Shown piece by piece: positions 25,319 to 33,368 of a stretch of DNA of 41,084 nt (position 1 is its first letter; each line of letters starts with the position of its first letter). A model generated the notes under the pieces. That model searched no databases, had not been told where the DNA came from, and saw nothing but the letters and a program-made list of their open reading frames with translations. Source of the DNA: Prevotella sp. Lineage in GTDB: Bacteria > Bacteroidota > Bacteroidia > Bacteroidales > Bacteroidaceae. The position numbers and the translations under genes are program-made. The DNA lies in assembly GCA_017428805.1 (NCBI GenBank), contig JAFRQC010000038.1:1-41084 (forward strand), given 5' to 3'.

Positions 25319-27187
25319 TCAGCCTTGCTGCGCCTTGTTCTCTGCATCGATGGCCTTGATCTTCTCCTTGACGAGGTTCATATCGTCCTTGAGCTTCTGC
25401 ACCTTGCGGTTCATCTCATCGATGAGGCTGCTGCCCTTCTTCGAACTGGCGTTCAGGAAGCCGAGGTTGTTCTCGTAAGTCTGGATCTCCTGTTTGAGGG
25501 TCTCATACTGACGGAACAGACGGGCACGCTCTGTGTCGAGGGCATTCTCCCCACGTTCGGCCACCTGCTTGAGGTTCTGCTTGAAATTGTTCAGACGGCG
25601 CTTGGCCACGGAGATGTTCAACTCCTTGTAAAGACGATCCAGGGCTGCATGATACTCTTCATAGAGCTTGTCTTTCTCCTTGAAGGGCACGTGACCGATA
25701 GACAGGTACTCTTCCACCAGTTTCTGTACTTCCTTCTGGATGTCCTCGCCAGTCTCTTCCGTGATGGCCTTCAGTTTCTCAACCACCTCACGCTTCTTTT
25801 CCAGGTTGGCATACTCCTCGCTGTGCTGTCCGGCACCGGCAGCCTTACGGGCTTCGAAGAACTTATTGCAGGCTCCGAGGAACTCTTCCCACAACTGGTC
25901 ACCCAGCTTCTTGGGCACCGTACCGATGGTCTTCCACTCCTTCTGCAGGGCGATCAGCTTATCGGCGGTGGATTTCCATTCCGTTGAATCCTGCAGGGCC
26001 TTGGCCTTCTCAATCAATGCACGTTTCTTATCTGCGTTCTCCTTGAAGGCGTCCTTCAGGGTCTTAAAATACTCGGCCTTACGTCCGAAGAAGTCGTCAC
26101 AGGCAGCACGGAAACGCTCAAAGATCTTGACGTTCATCTTCTGGGGGGCAAAGCCGATGGTCTTCCATTCGGTCTGCAACTCGATGATCTGCTTAGTGTG
26201 CTTCTCCCAGTCGCTGCTGCCCTTGTTCTCTTCGGCAGCGATAGCCTCTACTTTCTCACAAAGCTCTGTCTTGCGGGCTAGGTTCTCCTCTTCTTTGGCA
26301 CGGATGCCTTCGAAGTGCTGCTGGTGGCGCTTGTTGATGATCGTGCTGGCAGCCTTGAAGCGGTTCCAGATCTCTTCACGCTCCTCTTTGGCCACAGGAC
26401 CGATCTCACGATACTCCTGATGCAGTTTCTGCAACTGATGGAAGGCGCTGATGACATCGGGCTCGTCAGCCAGTTTCTCAGCAGCCTCGCAAAGACGCTC
26501 CTTCTGTTCCTTGTTCTTACGGAAGTCGTATTCACGGGCTTCGCTGTTCAGACGGAGCATATCATAGAACTGCTCCACGTAGAGCTGATAGTTACGCCAC
26601 AGTTCATTGGCCTTCTCGGCTGGCACGTTCTTGATCTCACGCCACTGCTGCTGCAGGGCCTTGAACTCCTGATAGCCTTTGTTGGCCTCCTCGGGAGTGG
26701 TGATCATCCCCTTGATCTTCTCGATGATCTCGAGTTTCTTGGTCAGGTTGGCCTGTTTCTCGGCTTCCTGCTCCTTGAATATCTTGGCACGCTTCTCCTT
26801 GATAATGCCCATCTCGGCCTTGAAGGCCTCTTCCAACTCGTCGGGAGTGATTTGATACTGTTCCGGATCGCCGCCTCCGTCGAGATAAGCCTTGAAACTG
26901 GCTTCGCGCTCTGCAATATGCAGTTTGTAGAAGGCGGTCTTCAGATAGTCCACCTCCTCCTTTTGGGGAGACTCGTCACCATGGGCGATATCCCTGATAC
27001 GCTCCAGAATCTCTGCTTTGGTCTCGTAGACCTTGCGGGGAGTTTCCACTTGAGAAGCCTCCTCTTCAGCTGTTTCTTCTACAGGCTGAGAGGCCACTTC
27101 TTCCTTCATCACTTCACTGTTGCCCGGTTCTTCGCTTGGCGAAGCGGCATTGCCGATAACGGGGGCATTCTCTTGAGAGTCCATCAT
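25319..27187 (-). CDS. DUF349-domain coiled-coil protein
   Basis: A 622-residue, highly charged protein of unknown function. After an acidic, low-complexity N-terminus (about residues 1-60), it holds about six DUF349-type helical repeats, each marked by a LQ.EWK.IG or LQQ.WREI.xVP motif (for example near LQTEWKTIGFAPQKM and LQKEWKTIGTVPKKL). The C-terminus is coiled coil. No signal or membrane segment is seen, so it is presumably cytosolic. The family is widespread in Bacteroidota and has no firm role. It has its own promoter (27253-27260) and a leader with a palindrome, and heads the paaK/ACT group. Confidence 0.88.
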   Translation of the reverse strand: MMDSQENAPVIGNAASPSEEPGNSEVMKEEVASQPVEETAEEEASQVETPRKVYETKAEILERIRDIAHGDESPQKEEVDYLKTAFYKLHIAEREASFKAYLDGGGDPEQYQITPDELEEAFKAEMGIIKEKRAKIFKEQEAEKQANLTKKLEIIEKIKGMITTPEEANKGYQEFKALQQQWREIKNVPAEKANELWRNYQLYVEQFYDMLRLNSEAREYDFRKNKEQKERLCEAAEKLADEPDVISAFHQLQKLHQEYREIGPVAKEEREEIWNRFKAASTIINKRHQQHFEGIRAKEEENLARKTELCEKVEAIAAEENKGSSDWEKHTKQIIELQTEWKTIGFAPQKMNVKIFERFRAACDDFFGRKAEYFKTLKDAFKENADKKRALIEKAKALQDSTEWKSTADKLIALQKEWKTIGTVPKKLGDQLWEEFLGACNKFFEARKAAGAGQHSEEYANLEKKREVVEKLKAITEETGEDIQKEVQKLVEEYLSIGHVPFKEKDKLYEEYHAALDRLYKELNISVAKRRLNNFKQNLKQVAERGENALDTERARLFRQYETLKQEIQTYENNLGFLNASSKKGSSLIDEMNRKVQKLKDDMNLVKEKIKAIDAENKAQQG

Positions 27188-27224
27188 TTAACTTCTGTTA
27201 GTTACTGACACAAATTACTAATAC

Positions 27225-27239
27225 TGATGCGTCGCATCA
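27225..27239. repeat. Palindrome in the leader of the DUF349 gene
   Basis: TGATGCG-T-CGCATCA is a 7+1+7 palindrome between the promoter at 27253-27260 and the start codon at 27187. It could be an operator or a leader hairpin. Confidence 0.5.
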
Positions 27240-27252
27240 ACACATTTGGCGT

Positions 27253-27260
27253 CAAAGGTA
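27253..27260 (-). promoter_or_regulatory. -7 promoter element for the DUF349 gene
   Basis: Minus strand TACCTTTG, 65 bases upstream of the ATG at 27187. Confidence 0.75.
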
Positions 27261-27304
27261 CTAAAAAAAGTAAAGATAAATGCCTAAATTGGTGTTAAAA
27301 GATG

Positions 27305-28231
27305 CTAAACAAGCCGTTTATGCCTGAATATGAGCCAAGCAACGACTGAAACAGCCACTGAAAGCACCATTGCGAAGACAAATCCCCACGTTGTTGTCTC
27401 CATACCGTTCACCAGGTTCATACCGAACAAAGAGGCGATGAGCGTGGGGCACATCATCATAATCGATACCGAGGTCAGCGTACGCATCACCGTATTCATA
27501 TTATTATTAATAATAGAAGAATAGGTGTCCATCGTCGACTCCAGAATGTCGGAGTAGATCGAAGTGGTCTCACGGGCCTGCGACATCTCGATGTTCACGT
27601 CCTCGATCAGGTCGGCATCCAGTTCGTCGATTTGGAGTTTGAACTTCAGTTTCGACAAGAGGTTCTCGTTGCCTCGGATGGAAGTCTGGAAGTAAGTGAG
27701 CGAGTCCTGCAGACGGCTGAGGCCGATCAGGCTCTCGTTGTTCACCTCCTTGTCTAGGTTGCGCTTGGCCTTGTCGATGAGCATCGATATCTGCTTCAGG
27801 CGCTTCAGATACCAGACGGCGCTGGAGAGGAACAGACGGAAGATCATGTCGACATAGTCCGTAAAGCCTTCGTTACGCTTCTGCTGGAACGAAACGAAGT
27901 CGATCATCATATTCGTCTCGTAGTAGCAGACGGTAATGGTGACGTCGCGCTTATGGATGATACCCAGAGGCACGGTGGTATAGGGTGTTCTCGACCGTAT
28001 CTCCTTCACGTAGGGGATACGGAGGATGATCAGCATCCAGCCGTCGTCGTACTCATAACGGGCACGCTCGTCGGTATCGCTGATGTCCGACATGAAATAG
28101 TCAGGGATGTTGAACTGCTCTTCCAGTTCGTGCTGGTCTTCTTCGGTGGGGCATGTCACCTGTATCCAGCAATTGGGCTGCCACTCTGAGAGTTGGCTCA
28201 GTCCGCCTTGGGTGTTCCAGAAAGTCTTCAT
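27305..28231 (-). CDS. corA: CorA-family magnesium/divalent cation transporter
   Basis: A 308-residue inner-membrane channel that takes up Mg2+ (and possibly Co2+ or Ni2+). The large N-terminal cytosolic domain is followed by a long helix and two C-terminal membrane segments; the signature GMN is in SLFGMNLVNG, near residue 268, at the end of the first. The length matches the family. The gene has its own promoter and an unusual leader of about 140 bases with two mutually exclusive hairpins, one pairing directly beside the start codon. It is the last gene of the minus-strand run and is divergent from the Rpn gene. Confidence 0.95.
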   Translation of the reverse strand: MKTFWNTQGGLSQLSEWQPNCWIQVTCPTEEDQHELEEQFNIPDYFMSDISDTDERARYEYDDGWMLIILRIPYVKEIRSRTPYTTVPLGIIHKRDVTITVCYYETNMMIDFVSFQQKRNEGFTDYVDMIFRLFLSSAVWYLKRLKQISMLIDKAKRNLDKEVNNESLIGLSRLQDSLTYFQTSIRGNENLLSKLKFKLQIDELDADLIEDVNIEMSQARETTSIYSDILESTMDTYSSIINNNMNTVMRTLTSVSIMMMCPTLIASLFGMNLVNGMETTTWGFVFAMVLSVAVSVVAWLIFRHKRLV

Positions 28232-28234
28232 TTT

Positions 28235-28293
28235 GCTAATCCTTTTTTCGTTCGTGAAATGGTTTTAGCGGCAAAGGGATTAGCAGCCTTGCC
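28235..28293 (-). promoter_or_regulatory. Leader of corA with two mutually exclusive hairpins
   Basis: On the minus strand one hairpin pairs GGCAAGG (28287-28293) with CCCTTTGCC (28270-28278). A second pairs GCTAATCC (28277-28284) with GGATTAGC (28235-28242), which ends three bases before the ATG. The two share bases 28277-28278 and would compete, so the leader could switch between exposing and hiding the start region. The arrangement resembles an expression platform; the ligand is not known. Confidence 0.55.
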
Positions 28294-28374
28294 ACTCGTC
28301 CCCCGCCTTTACAAATTGTAATAATCCGCCGGGTAATCGTCCATAATTAGTTAATACTTTAGTGAATTTGGGTG

Positions 28375-28382
28375 CAAAGATA
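28375..28382 (-). promoter_or_regulatory. -7 promoter element for corA
   Basis: Minus strand TATCTTTG followed by CACCC, 143 bases upstream of the ATG at 28231, leaving a long leader. It lies in a 17-bp sequence repeated downstream of the Rpn gene. Confidence 0.75.
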
Positions 28383-28478
28383 CATACAAATTCCGAATCC
28401 TGCAAGTTTTTGATAGCTTATATTGTTAATCTTTGCAATTTTTTTGCCGAAATGCTTGGCGCGTTTCAGTTATTTTGC

Positions 28479-28486
28479 TACCTTTG
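28479..28486 (+). promoter_or_regulatory. -7 promoter element for the Rpn gene
   Basis: TACCTTTG followed by CA, 42 bases upstream of the ATG at 28529. Confidence 0.75.
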
Positions 28487-28528
28487 CAATCGATAAATCA
28501 TTTGTTTAATTCTTAAAAGCTATTTATT

Positions 28529-29425
28529 ATGGAGAATAAAGAAACCAAGAAAGGAGAAAAGTCCATGCGAGTAGAAACAACAGAAAGGTACATCAACCCG
28601 TACACCGATTTCGGTTTCAAGAAATTGTTCGGCACAGAGCTGAACAAGGATCTACTCATCAGTTTCCTGAATGCGTTGCTCAATGGTGAACAGGAAATCA
28701 CCGACCTCACCCATCTGAATGGTGAACACCTTGGTGACGGCTATGGTGACCGTCGTGCTGTGTTTGATGTTTATTGCCAACTGGCCGATGGTAAGAAATT
28801 CATCGTGGAGATGCAGAAGGCAGAGCAGGCATATTTCAAGGACCGTAGTATTTACTACTCGACGTTTCCTATCCGCGAGCAGGCCCCAAAAGGTGGCACG
28901 TGGGACTACCATCTTGAGGATGTCTATACAGTTGGCATCCTGAATTTCGTATTCCCTGGGGACGAATATCCGGCAGATCGTTTCATACACGAAATCAAAC
29001 TGACGGACGTGGAAGACAAACACGTATTCTACGACAAACTGACGTTCATCTATTTAGAGATGCCGAAATTCAACAAGACGGAAGACGAACTGGTGACGAT
29101 GTTCGACAAGTGGATGTTTGCCTTGCGCAACTTGTCCCGTCTGCTGGAACGTCCCAAGGCATTGCAGGAGCGTATCTTCGCCCGTCTGTTTGATCAGGCA
29201 GAGATTGCCCGCTTCACCCCTCAGGAGCGGCGTGAGTATGAGGAAAGTATCAAAGACTATTGGGACTACTACAGCACAATGACCACTTCCTTTGACAAGG
29301 GTAAAGCTGAAGGAAAAGACGAAGCTAATCGAGAGAATGCCCGTAGGATGAAGGCTGACGGGATGATATTCGAGCTGATCTCAAAATATACAGGCCTATC
29401 AAAAGAAGAGATAGAAGCATTGTAA
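28529..29425 (+). CDS. Rpn-family recombination-promoting nuclease/putative transposase
   Basis: A 298-residue PD-(D/E)XK nuclease of the Rpn group, also annotated as a nuclease-family transposase. It begins (after a polar leader) with INPYTDFGFKKLFG, the family start, and shows catalytic-type residues Asp80 (AVFDVYC) and Glu94 with Gln96 (FIVEMQ). The C-terminus is a helical region (EEIEAL). Rpn proteins stimulate RecA-independent recombination in vivo, and some act in defence. It is solitary with its own promoter and a terminator. A 17-bp direct repeat flanks it. The start may instead be the ATG at 28565, which keeps the family N-terminus. Confidence 0.88.
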   Translation: MENKETKKGEKSMRVETTERYINPYTDFGFKKLFGTELNKDLLISFLNALLNGEQEITDLTHLNGEHLGDGYGDRRAVFDVYCQLADGKKFIVEMQKAEQAYFKDRSIYYSTFPIREQAPKGGTWDYHLEDVYTVGILNFVFPGDEYPADRFIHEIKLTDVEDKHVFYDKLTFIYLEMPKFNKTEDELVTMFDKWMFALRNLSRLLERPKALQERIFARLFDQAEIARFTPQERREYEESIKDYWDYYSTMTTSFDKGKAEGKDEANRENARRMKADGMIFELISKYTGLSKEEIEAL

Positions 29426-29451
29426 CAAAGTATCTTTGATGAATTTGGGTG

Positions 29452-29459
29452 CAAAGGTA
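29452..29459 (-). promoter_or_regulatory. Antisense promoter-like element facing the Rpn gene
   Basis: Minus strand TACCTTTG followed by CACCC, 27 bases beyond the Rpn stop, would transcribe antisense into it. It lies in the 17-bp direct repeat shared with the corA promoter region. Activity is unknown. Confidence 0.4.
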
Positions 29460-29462
29460 AAC

Positions 29463-29501
29463 AAAAAAATCCGCAGATACAAACTTTCTGCGGATTTTTT
29501 T
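29463..29501. terminator. Bidirectional terminator between Rpn and TonB receptor genes
   Basis: A perfect 15-bp complementary pair, AAAAAAATCCGCAGA (29463-29477) with TCTGCGGATTTTTTT (29487-29501), around a nine-base loop. A-rich and T-rich ends make it work in both directions. Confidence 0.9.
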
Positions 29502-29515
29502 GAGGAAAGATGGAA

Positions 29516-32032
29516 TTATTTGTGTAGGATGGCAGAGCTGCCGTTACTACTTTCTTCAACATATTGGCGATCGCTCTTACGTCCGAAGTCTAACGAATAT
29601 GTCAGTTTCATATAGAGCCAGGGACCGTTGGCATCGCGGATCTGGCGACTGTCATACTTGTAGTAGTCGTAGTCGTGGTAATATGTCAGCATCGATTTGT
29701 CGCGATTGAACATCCGCCTTGCTCCCACCTCTGCGTAGAAACCCTTCTTGCCGTAGGTGGCGAAGATGCCGTAATCGGCCTTGGTCTCATCGTATGTCTG
29801 CATTAAGATGGTCTCTGGGCTGTTGAAAAATGCACTCAGAGAGAAGTCGCCGAGATGCCACTTGGCACTTGCATTGTAGGTGATGTGGTTGATACGGGTT
29901 CCTTCCTTGCCCGTCATAATGTTTCGCTCCAAACGGATGCCACCTTTTAACTGTAGGTTTCTGTTCAGCAGGAAGAGCGTCTGCTGGATGTTCAGCCTCA
30001 GGTTGTGGAGGATACCGTCGTTATAATAAGACTCTATGAGTTTGCCGTTCTCAGGAGTATAACTCATTTTTGTCATCCGGCTTAACTGCTCATACTCTCC
30101 GAACACCATCATCTGCCAGTTCTTCAGCGAGAGATTATAGGTGAGCTGGTTGGTGAAGAAGATGGTCTTCTTCAGTTCTGGATTACCACGTAGTATGATG
30201 TATTTGTTGACAATCTGCTCCACCTCACTACGTCCACCAGCCCAAGGAGCACTGTTACCTAACCAGACGGAATATCTGAGACTGCTGTTCTTGTTGATTT
30301 GGTTTTTGACATTGAATGCTGCTCTTGACGACCAATAGGTCTCGCTGTTGGTCAAAGTCTTCCACGAACTGACATCGAATCCCAAAGGGCGCACGCTGAA
30401 CCACCACCTATCATTAGGCTTATAGGTATAGATAGGGGACACAATGGTCTCCGTCTGCGTGGCGATCTGTTCAGAGTTGATAGTACCTCGGTATTCATCA
30501 TTGAAGTGATCGTATAATTCTAAAACCTGTAAGAGGAAACTACTTCGCTTATTAATGTTGTTGGAATATGTAATATTGGCTTGAAGTGAGAACGTTTTCT
30601 CCTTGGTATGTGACTCAATGTCAAAGCCGTCACTCTCCTGGAAGGTGTTGTGATACTGGTTACGACCGAAGTCTATCTGCGAATAGATGTTCAAATGCTG
30701 CTTGGCATTGATCTGCCAGTCTGCATTGGCGCTAAAGTATATCTGACGGTTTTTCGAACTGACCGTGCTCTTGGCCGTAGTGTTTTCTGTCACACTACCC
30801 CTATAGGCAAGGTGATCTTCTGAGCTGTATTCAGGCGTCCTGGTCTGTGTGATACCTGCCTTTCCCGTCAGACTCAGGTCTTTGTTGGTGTAACGGACAC
30901 GCAGCACGCCGTAGTTCTGCCACTCCTTGATATGGTCGTAATCACTGACGGTTGTCAGATGGATGGGATTGTCGATCAGCAGTAGGTCTTCCTCTTTCTC
31001 GTCTCTGGCACCTCGATCGTTCTTATAGTTACTGCCAAGGAGCAGCGAATAGTTCATCTTCTTATGATCAAAGCTGGCCTGGATGCTGTTGTTGCCTGTG
31101 CTGTAGATGTAGCGTGAGTGATGGCGGGCTTCCACGAAACCGCCATAGTCGTAGTGACGCAGCACGAAATTGATAACGATTTCCTTGTCGGCAAACTTGC
31201 CTGAAGGCATATCGATATACTCCACCCTCAGCACGTCCTTGGGTCGAAGCTGGTCTATTTCGCTCTTCCCTACTTCACGTTCGTCGATGGCAAAGGTGAT
31301 GGGCTTTCTCTCTAAGCTCTTTACTTCGCCTGTCATACGGTTCACGTCGAGCTGGGGAATCATCAGGTTTTCAAGCAGACTGATGCCTGAGTTGGCACCA
31401 TTGCGCTGGCGATGATTGGGGATATAGACCTCCTTGTCCTGCTTGTTGATGTGCAGACTTCCCTCAACGACCACTTCGCCGATATGTTCTGTCGTCTCCT
31501 TCAGAATGATGGTGCCGAGGTTTCCCGTCTCGCAGTTCAATACTAATGTCTCATAGCCTACGCAGCTGATGCGCACCCTCAATCGTTCTTCTGTAGTCGG
31601 AATGACGAAATCGCCGTTCTCATTGCTGACGCCGCTATTGACGATAGCTGTGTCGCCTACGTTGAGCAGCGCGATATTGGCATAGATGACGGGCTGGTTC
31701 TTGCTGTCCACTATCCTTCCGATGAGCTTGCCTTCGGTCTTGACCATTGCTTCGACAAAGATCAGACTGTCACCTTCGACCTTCATAGTGATGGGGTAAT
31801 AGCCGATGCATTCGCGGATGGCTTCTGGGATGGGTAGCTGCGTGAAGTTCTTAGTCACAGTATAGTCTTCCAGTTCATTATGAATGAAGGATATCTTGTA
31901 TTGCTTGGAAGCACGTCGCAGATCGACGAGCACCTTCGACATCGCCTTGTCCTTATAGTTACGGCTCACGAGTTGTGAGCTTGCTGTCTGCACTATCGCA
32001 CAGAGCAGCAAGAGGATAATCATTCTATTCAT
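29516..32032 (-). CDS. TonB-dependent receptor with STN and carboxypeptidase-like N-terminal domains
   Basis: An 838-residue outer-membrane protein. A signal peptide (about 19 residues) is followed by an STN (secretin/TonB short N-terminal) domain, about residues 35-95, that suggests signal transduction to an anti-sigma factor, then a carboxypeptidase-regulatory-like beta domain (GKLIGRIVDSKNQPVIYANI, about 107-180), a plug-like part and a barrel of many strands. It is the last gene of a minus-strand set: sigma factor, anti-sigma protein, receptor. By analogy with the Fec-type systems, ligand binding at the receptor would release the sigma factor. No SusD partner is encoded, and the ligand is unknown. 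It begins 14 bases after the anti-sigma gene ends. Confidence 0.92.
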   Translation of the reverse strand: MNRMIILLLLCAIVQTASSQLVSRNYKDKAMSKVLVDLRRASKQYKISFIHNELEDYTVTKNFTQLPIPEAIRECIGYYPITMKVEGDSLIFVEAMVKTEGKLIGRIVDSKNQPVIYANIALLNVGDTAIVNSGVSNENGDFVIPTTEERLRVRISCVGYETLVLNCETGNLGTIILKETTEHIGEVVVEGSLHINKQDKEVYIPNHRQRNGANSGISLLENLMIPQLDVNRMTGEVKSLERKPITFAIDEREVGKSEIDQLRPKDVLRVEYIDMPSGKFADKEIVINFVLRHYDYGGFVEARHHSRYIYSTGNNSIQASFDHKKMNYSLLLGSNYKNDRGARDEKEEDLLLIDNPIHLTTVSDYDHIKEWQNYGVLRVRYTNKDLSLTGKAGITQTRTPEYSSEDHLAYRGSVTENTTAKSTVSSKNRQIYFSANADWQINAKQHLNIYSQIDFGRNQYHNTFQESDGFDIESHTKEKTFSLQANITYSNNINKRSSFLLQVLELYDHFNDEYRGTINSEQIATQTETIVSPIYTYKPNDRWWFSVRPLGFDVSSWKTLTNSETYWSSRAAFNVKNQINKNSSLRYSVWLGNSAPWAGGRSEVEQIVNKYIILRGNPELKKTIFFTNQLTYNLSLKNWQMMVFGEYEQLSRMTKMSYTPENGKLIESYYNDGILHNLRLNIQQTLFLLNRNLQLKGGIRLERNIMTGKEGTRINHITYNASAKWHLGDFSLSAFFNSPETILMQTYDETKADYGIFATYGKKGFYAEVGARRMFNRDKSMLTYYHDYDYYKYDSRQIRDANGPWLYMKLTYSLDFGRKSDRQYVEESSNGSSAILHK

Positions 32033-32045
32033 AGCTCCTGCTTCC

Positions 32046-32633
32046 CTATTCGATGATGATACTGTCGCCCTTCATACTGATGCTGATATGGTCGAAGTGA
32101 TTGATTTGCCTGGTGACGTCCTCGATACTGTGATGCTGATCCCATTCGTAGTAGAGCCTCAGATGGCGCGCCTGTTCCTGACGGTAGGCAGGCTTCACCT
32201 TATAATATATAGACAGGCTGTCAACGATTTGCTGTAGCTCGGCATCCTCGAAGACGACAGTTCTGGCTGGGGTGCCGGTTTCTTCTGTGGACTGCTGCTC
32301 TGGAGTAGCGACTCGAGCTTCTGTCGTAGGAATCTTTTTCTCCTCTTCGTCGTTATCACTATTAAGAGACTTGACGATGGCGGCTACGGCAATGCCTGAT
32401 ATCAGCAGGATGCCGATGAACATAGCAGCCATCTTGAACAGCGTCGGCATCTTGTGAACAGACGCCTGCTGTGATTCTTCCAAGTCGTTGAAATGCGCGG
32501 ATTTGAACTGTTTCCAAGCGGATTCTGTCTCTTCCTCGCTGACGGTCTCGCCGTTGAATATCTCCTGCCACTCCTCTTCGCTGTAGCGTTCAGGGTGTTC
32601 AGTCATCTGGGTCAGTTTCCTTAACTTTTCCAT
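32046..32633 (-). CDS. Anti-sigma factor-like membrane protein (DUF4974-like C-terminus)
   Basis: A 195-residue protein: a cytosolic N-terminal region of about 65 residues (MEKLRKLTQMTEHPERYSEEEWQEI), one membrane helix around 69-90 (LFKMAAMFIGILLISGIAV), and a periplasmic part. The end (ELQQIVDSLSIYYKVKPAYR, and NHFDHISISMKGDSIIIE) resembles the DUF4974 domain at the C-terminus of FecR-type anti-sigma proteins, but the FecR domain itself is absent, so the protein is shorter than usual. Its start overlaps the sigma gene by 13 bases, which indicates coupled translation. It is inferred to hold the sigma factor at the membrane and read the STN domain of the receptor. Confidence 0.85.
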   Translation of the reverse strand: MEKLRKLTQMTEHPERYSEEEWQEIFNGETVSEEETESAWKQFKSAHFNDLEESQQASVHKMPTLFKMAAMFIGILLISGIAVAAIVKSLNSDNDEEEKKIPTTEARVATPEQQSTEETGTPARTVVFEDAELQQIVDSLSIYYKVKPAYRQEQARHLRLYYEWDQHHSIEDVTRQINHFDHISISMKGDSIIIE

Positions 32634-33103
32634 ACAAATTGCTTTTTGAGTTTCGTTAATGCTTGGGCAATGTGCTTATAGACAGCAATACGGCTGATAC
32701 CGAGCCCGTCGGCTATGTCATTGTACTTCTGGCCTTCGCCGAAACGCCGCATCATCACTTCGCGGGTCTGGGGTGTCAGCTTCTGGCTGATATACTGGAG
32801 AACGTCATCTAATGGCAGTTCCGTATAGCCTTCATCGATGGTCTCGCGGGAGATGTGTTGACTGGCGCGCTCCTCAATCATCCTGTGCTTGACCAGATTC
32901 AGGCATTTGTTGCGGACACTGACTAACAGATAACTCTCTATCCGCTCCTTGTCTAACTGGCGACTGCTTTCCAGCAGCTCAGCGAACACGTCGCTCACCA
33001 CATCGCGGGCAGCCTCTGGGTCACGGAGCAAAGTCCTGGCTGTCAGCAACATCCGTCCGTAGTGGCGGCGGAACAAGGATTCTATCATTTGCCTGTCTTG
33101 CAT
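32621..33103 (-). CDS. ECF-type RNA polymerase sigma factor
   Basis: A 160-residue extracytoplasmic-function sigma factor. Region 2 spans about residues 7-75 (LFRRHYGRMLLTARTLLRDPEAARDVVSDVF), and region 4 about 105-155 with the helix-turn-helix YNDIADGLGISRIAVYKHIAQAL. It heads a three-gene unit with a membrane anti-sigma protein (13-base overlap) and an STN-type TonB receptor, consistent with cell-surface signalling control of the receptor gene. No TAnnTTTG promoter is seen before it; its promoter may depend on another or the same sigma factor. Confidence 0.95.
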   Translation of the reverse strand: MQDRQMIESLFRRHYGRMLLTARTLLRDPEAARDVVSDVFAELLESSRQLDKERIESYLLVSVRNKCLNLVKHRMIEERASQHISRETIDEGYTELPLDDVLQYISQKLTPQTREVMMRRFGEGQKYNDIADGLGISRIAVYKHIAQALTKLKKQFVWKS

Positions 33104-33206
33104 TGCCTTTTTTACTAATAGTACAATTAAAGGTCTGAAATGCTAACCCTTTTGATTATGTTTTTCGTACGTTTAAGGTTGTTGTCCCCATTGCTTATTC
33201 ATTTTG

Positions 33207-33264
33207 CCTATAGCCGCAAGGTCTTTTGGCTGCAGCCGCAAGGTCTTTTGGCTATAGGCGAAAG
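33207..33264. repeat. Tandem direct repeats with hairpin potential upstream of the sigma gene
   Basis: AGCCGCAAGGTCTTTTGGCT occurs twice in tandem; each copy can form an AGCC/GGCT hairpin with a 12-base loop. The pair is enclosed by CCTATAGCC and GGCTATAGG inverted arms, and a further GGCGAAAGGT copy-like remnant follows. It lies in the 265-base gap between the second pepD and the sigma gene; no gene is evident there. Function unknown. Confidence 0.7.
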
Positions 33265-33288
33265 GTAGTTTAATGCCTAGTTTCTCCC

Positions 33289-33351
33289 TGTTCATAGGGC
33301 AGCATACATCGCTTTAAAGTCGATGTATCCCCATTAAGCCCTATCAGAACA
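33289..33351. repeat. Large imperfect hairpin between pepD and the sigma gene
   Basis: Arms TGTTCATAGGGC and ATACATCG (33289-33311) pair with CGATGTAT (33321-33328) and GCCCTATCAGAACA (33338-33351) around a 9-base loop. It is downstream of the pepD stop on the minus strand but lacks a T-run, so it is a palindromic repeat or mRNA-stabilising structure rather than a clear terminator. Confidence 0.7.
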
Positions 33352-33368
33352 GCATACAGAAGGCATTT

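Noticed and set aside
28235..28382. Classical M-box riboswitch before corA
   Set aside because: The M-box consensus stems are not visible; only the alternative hairpins described above are supported.
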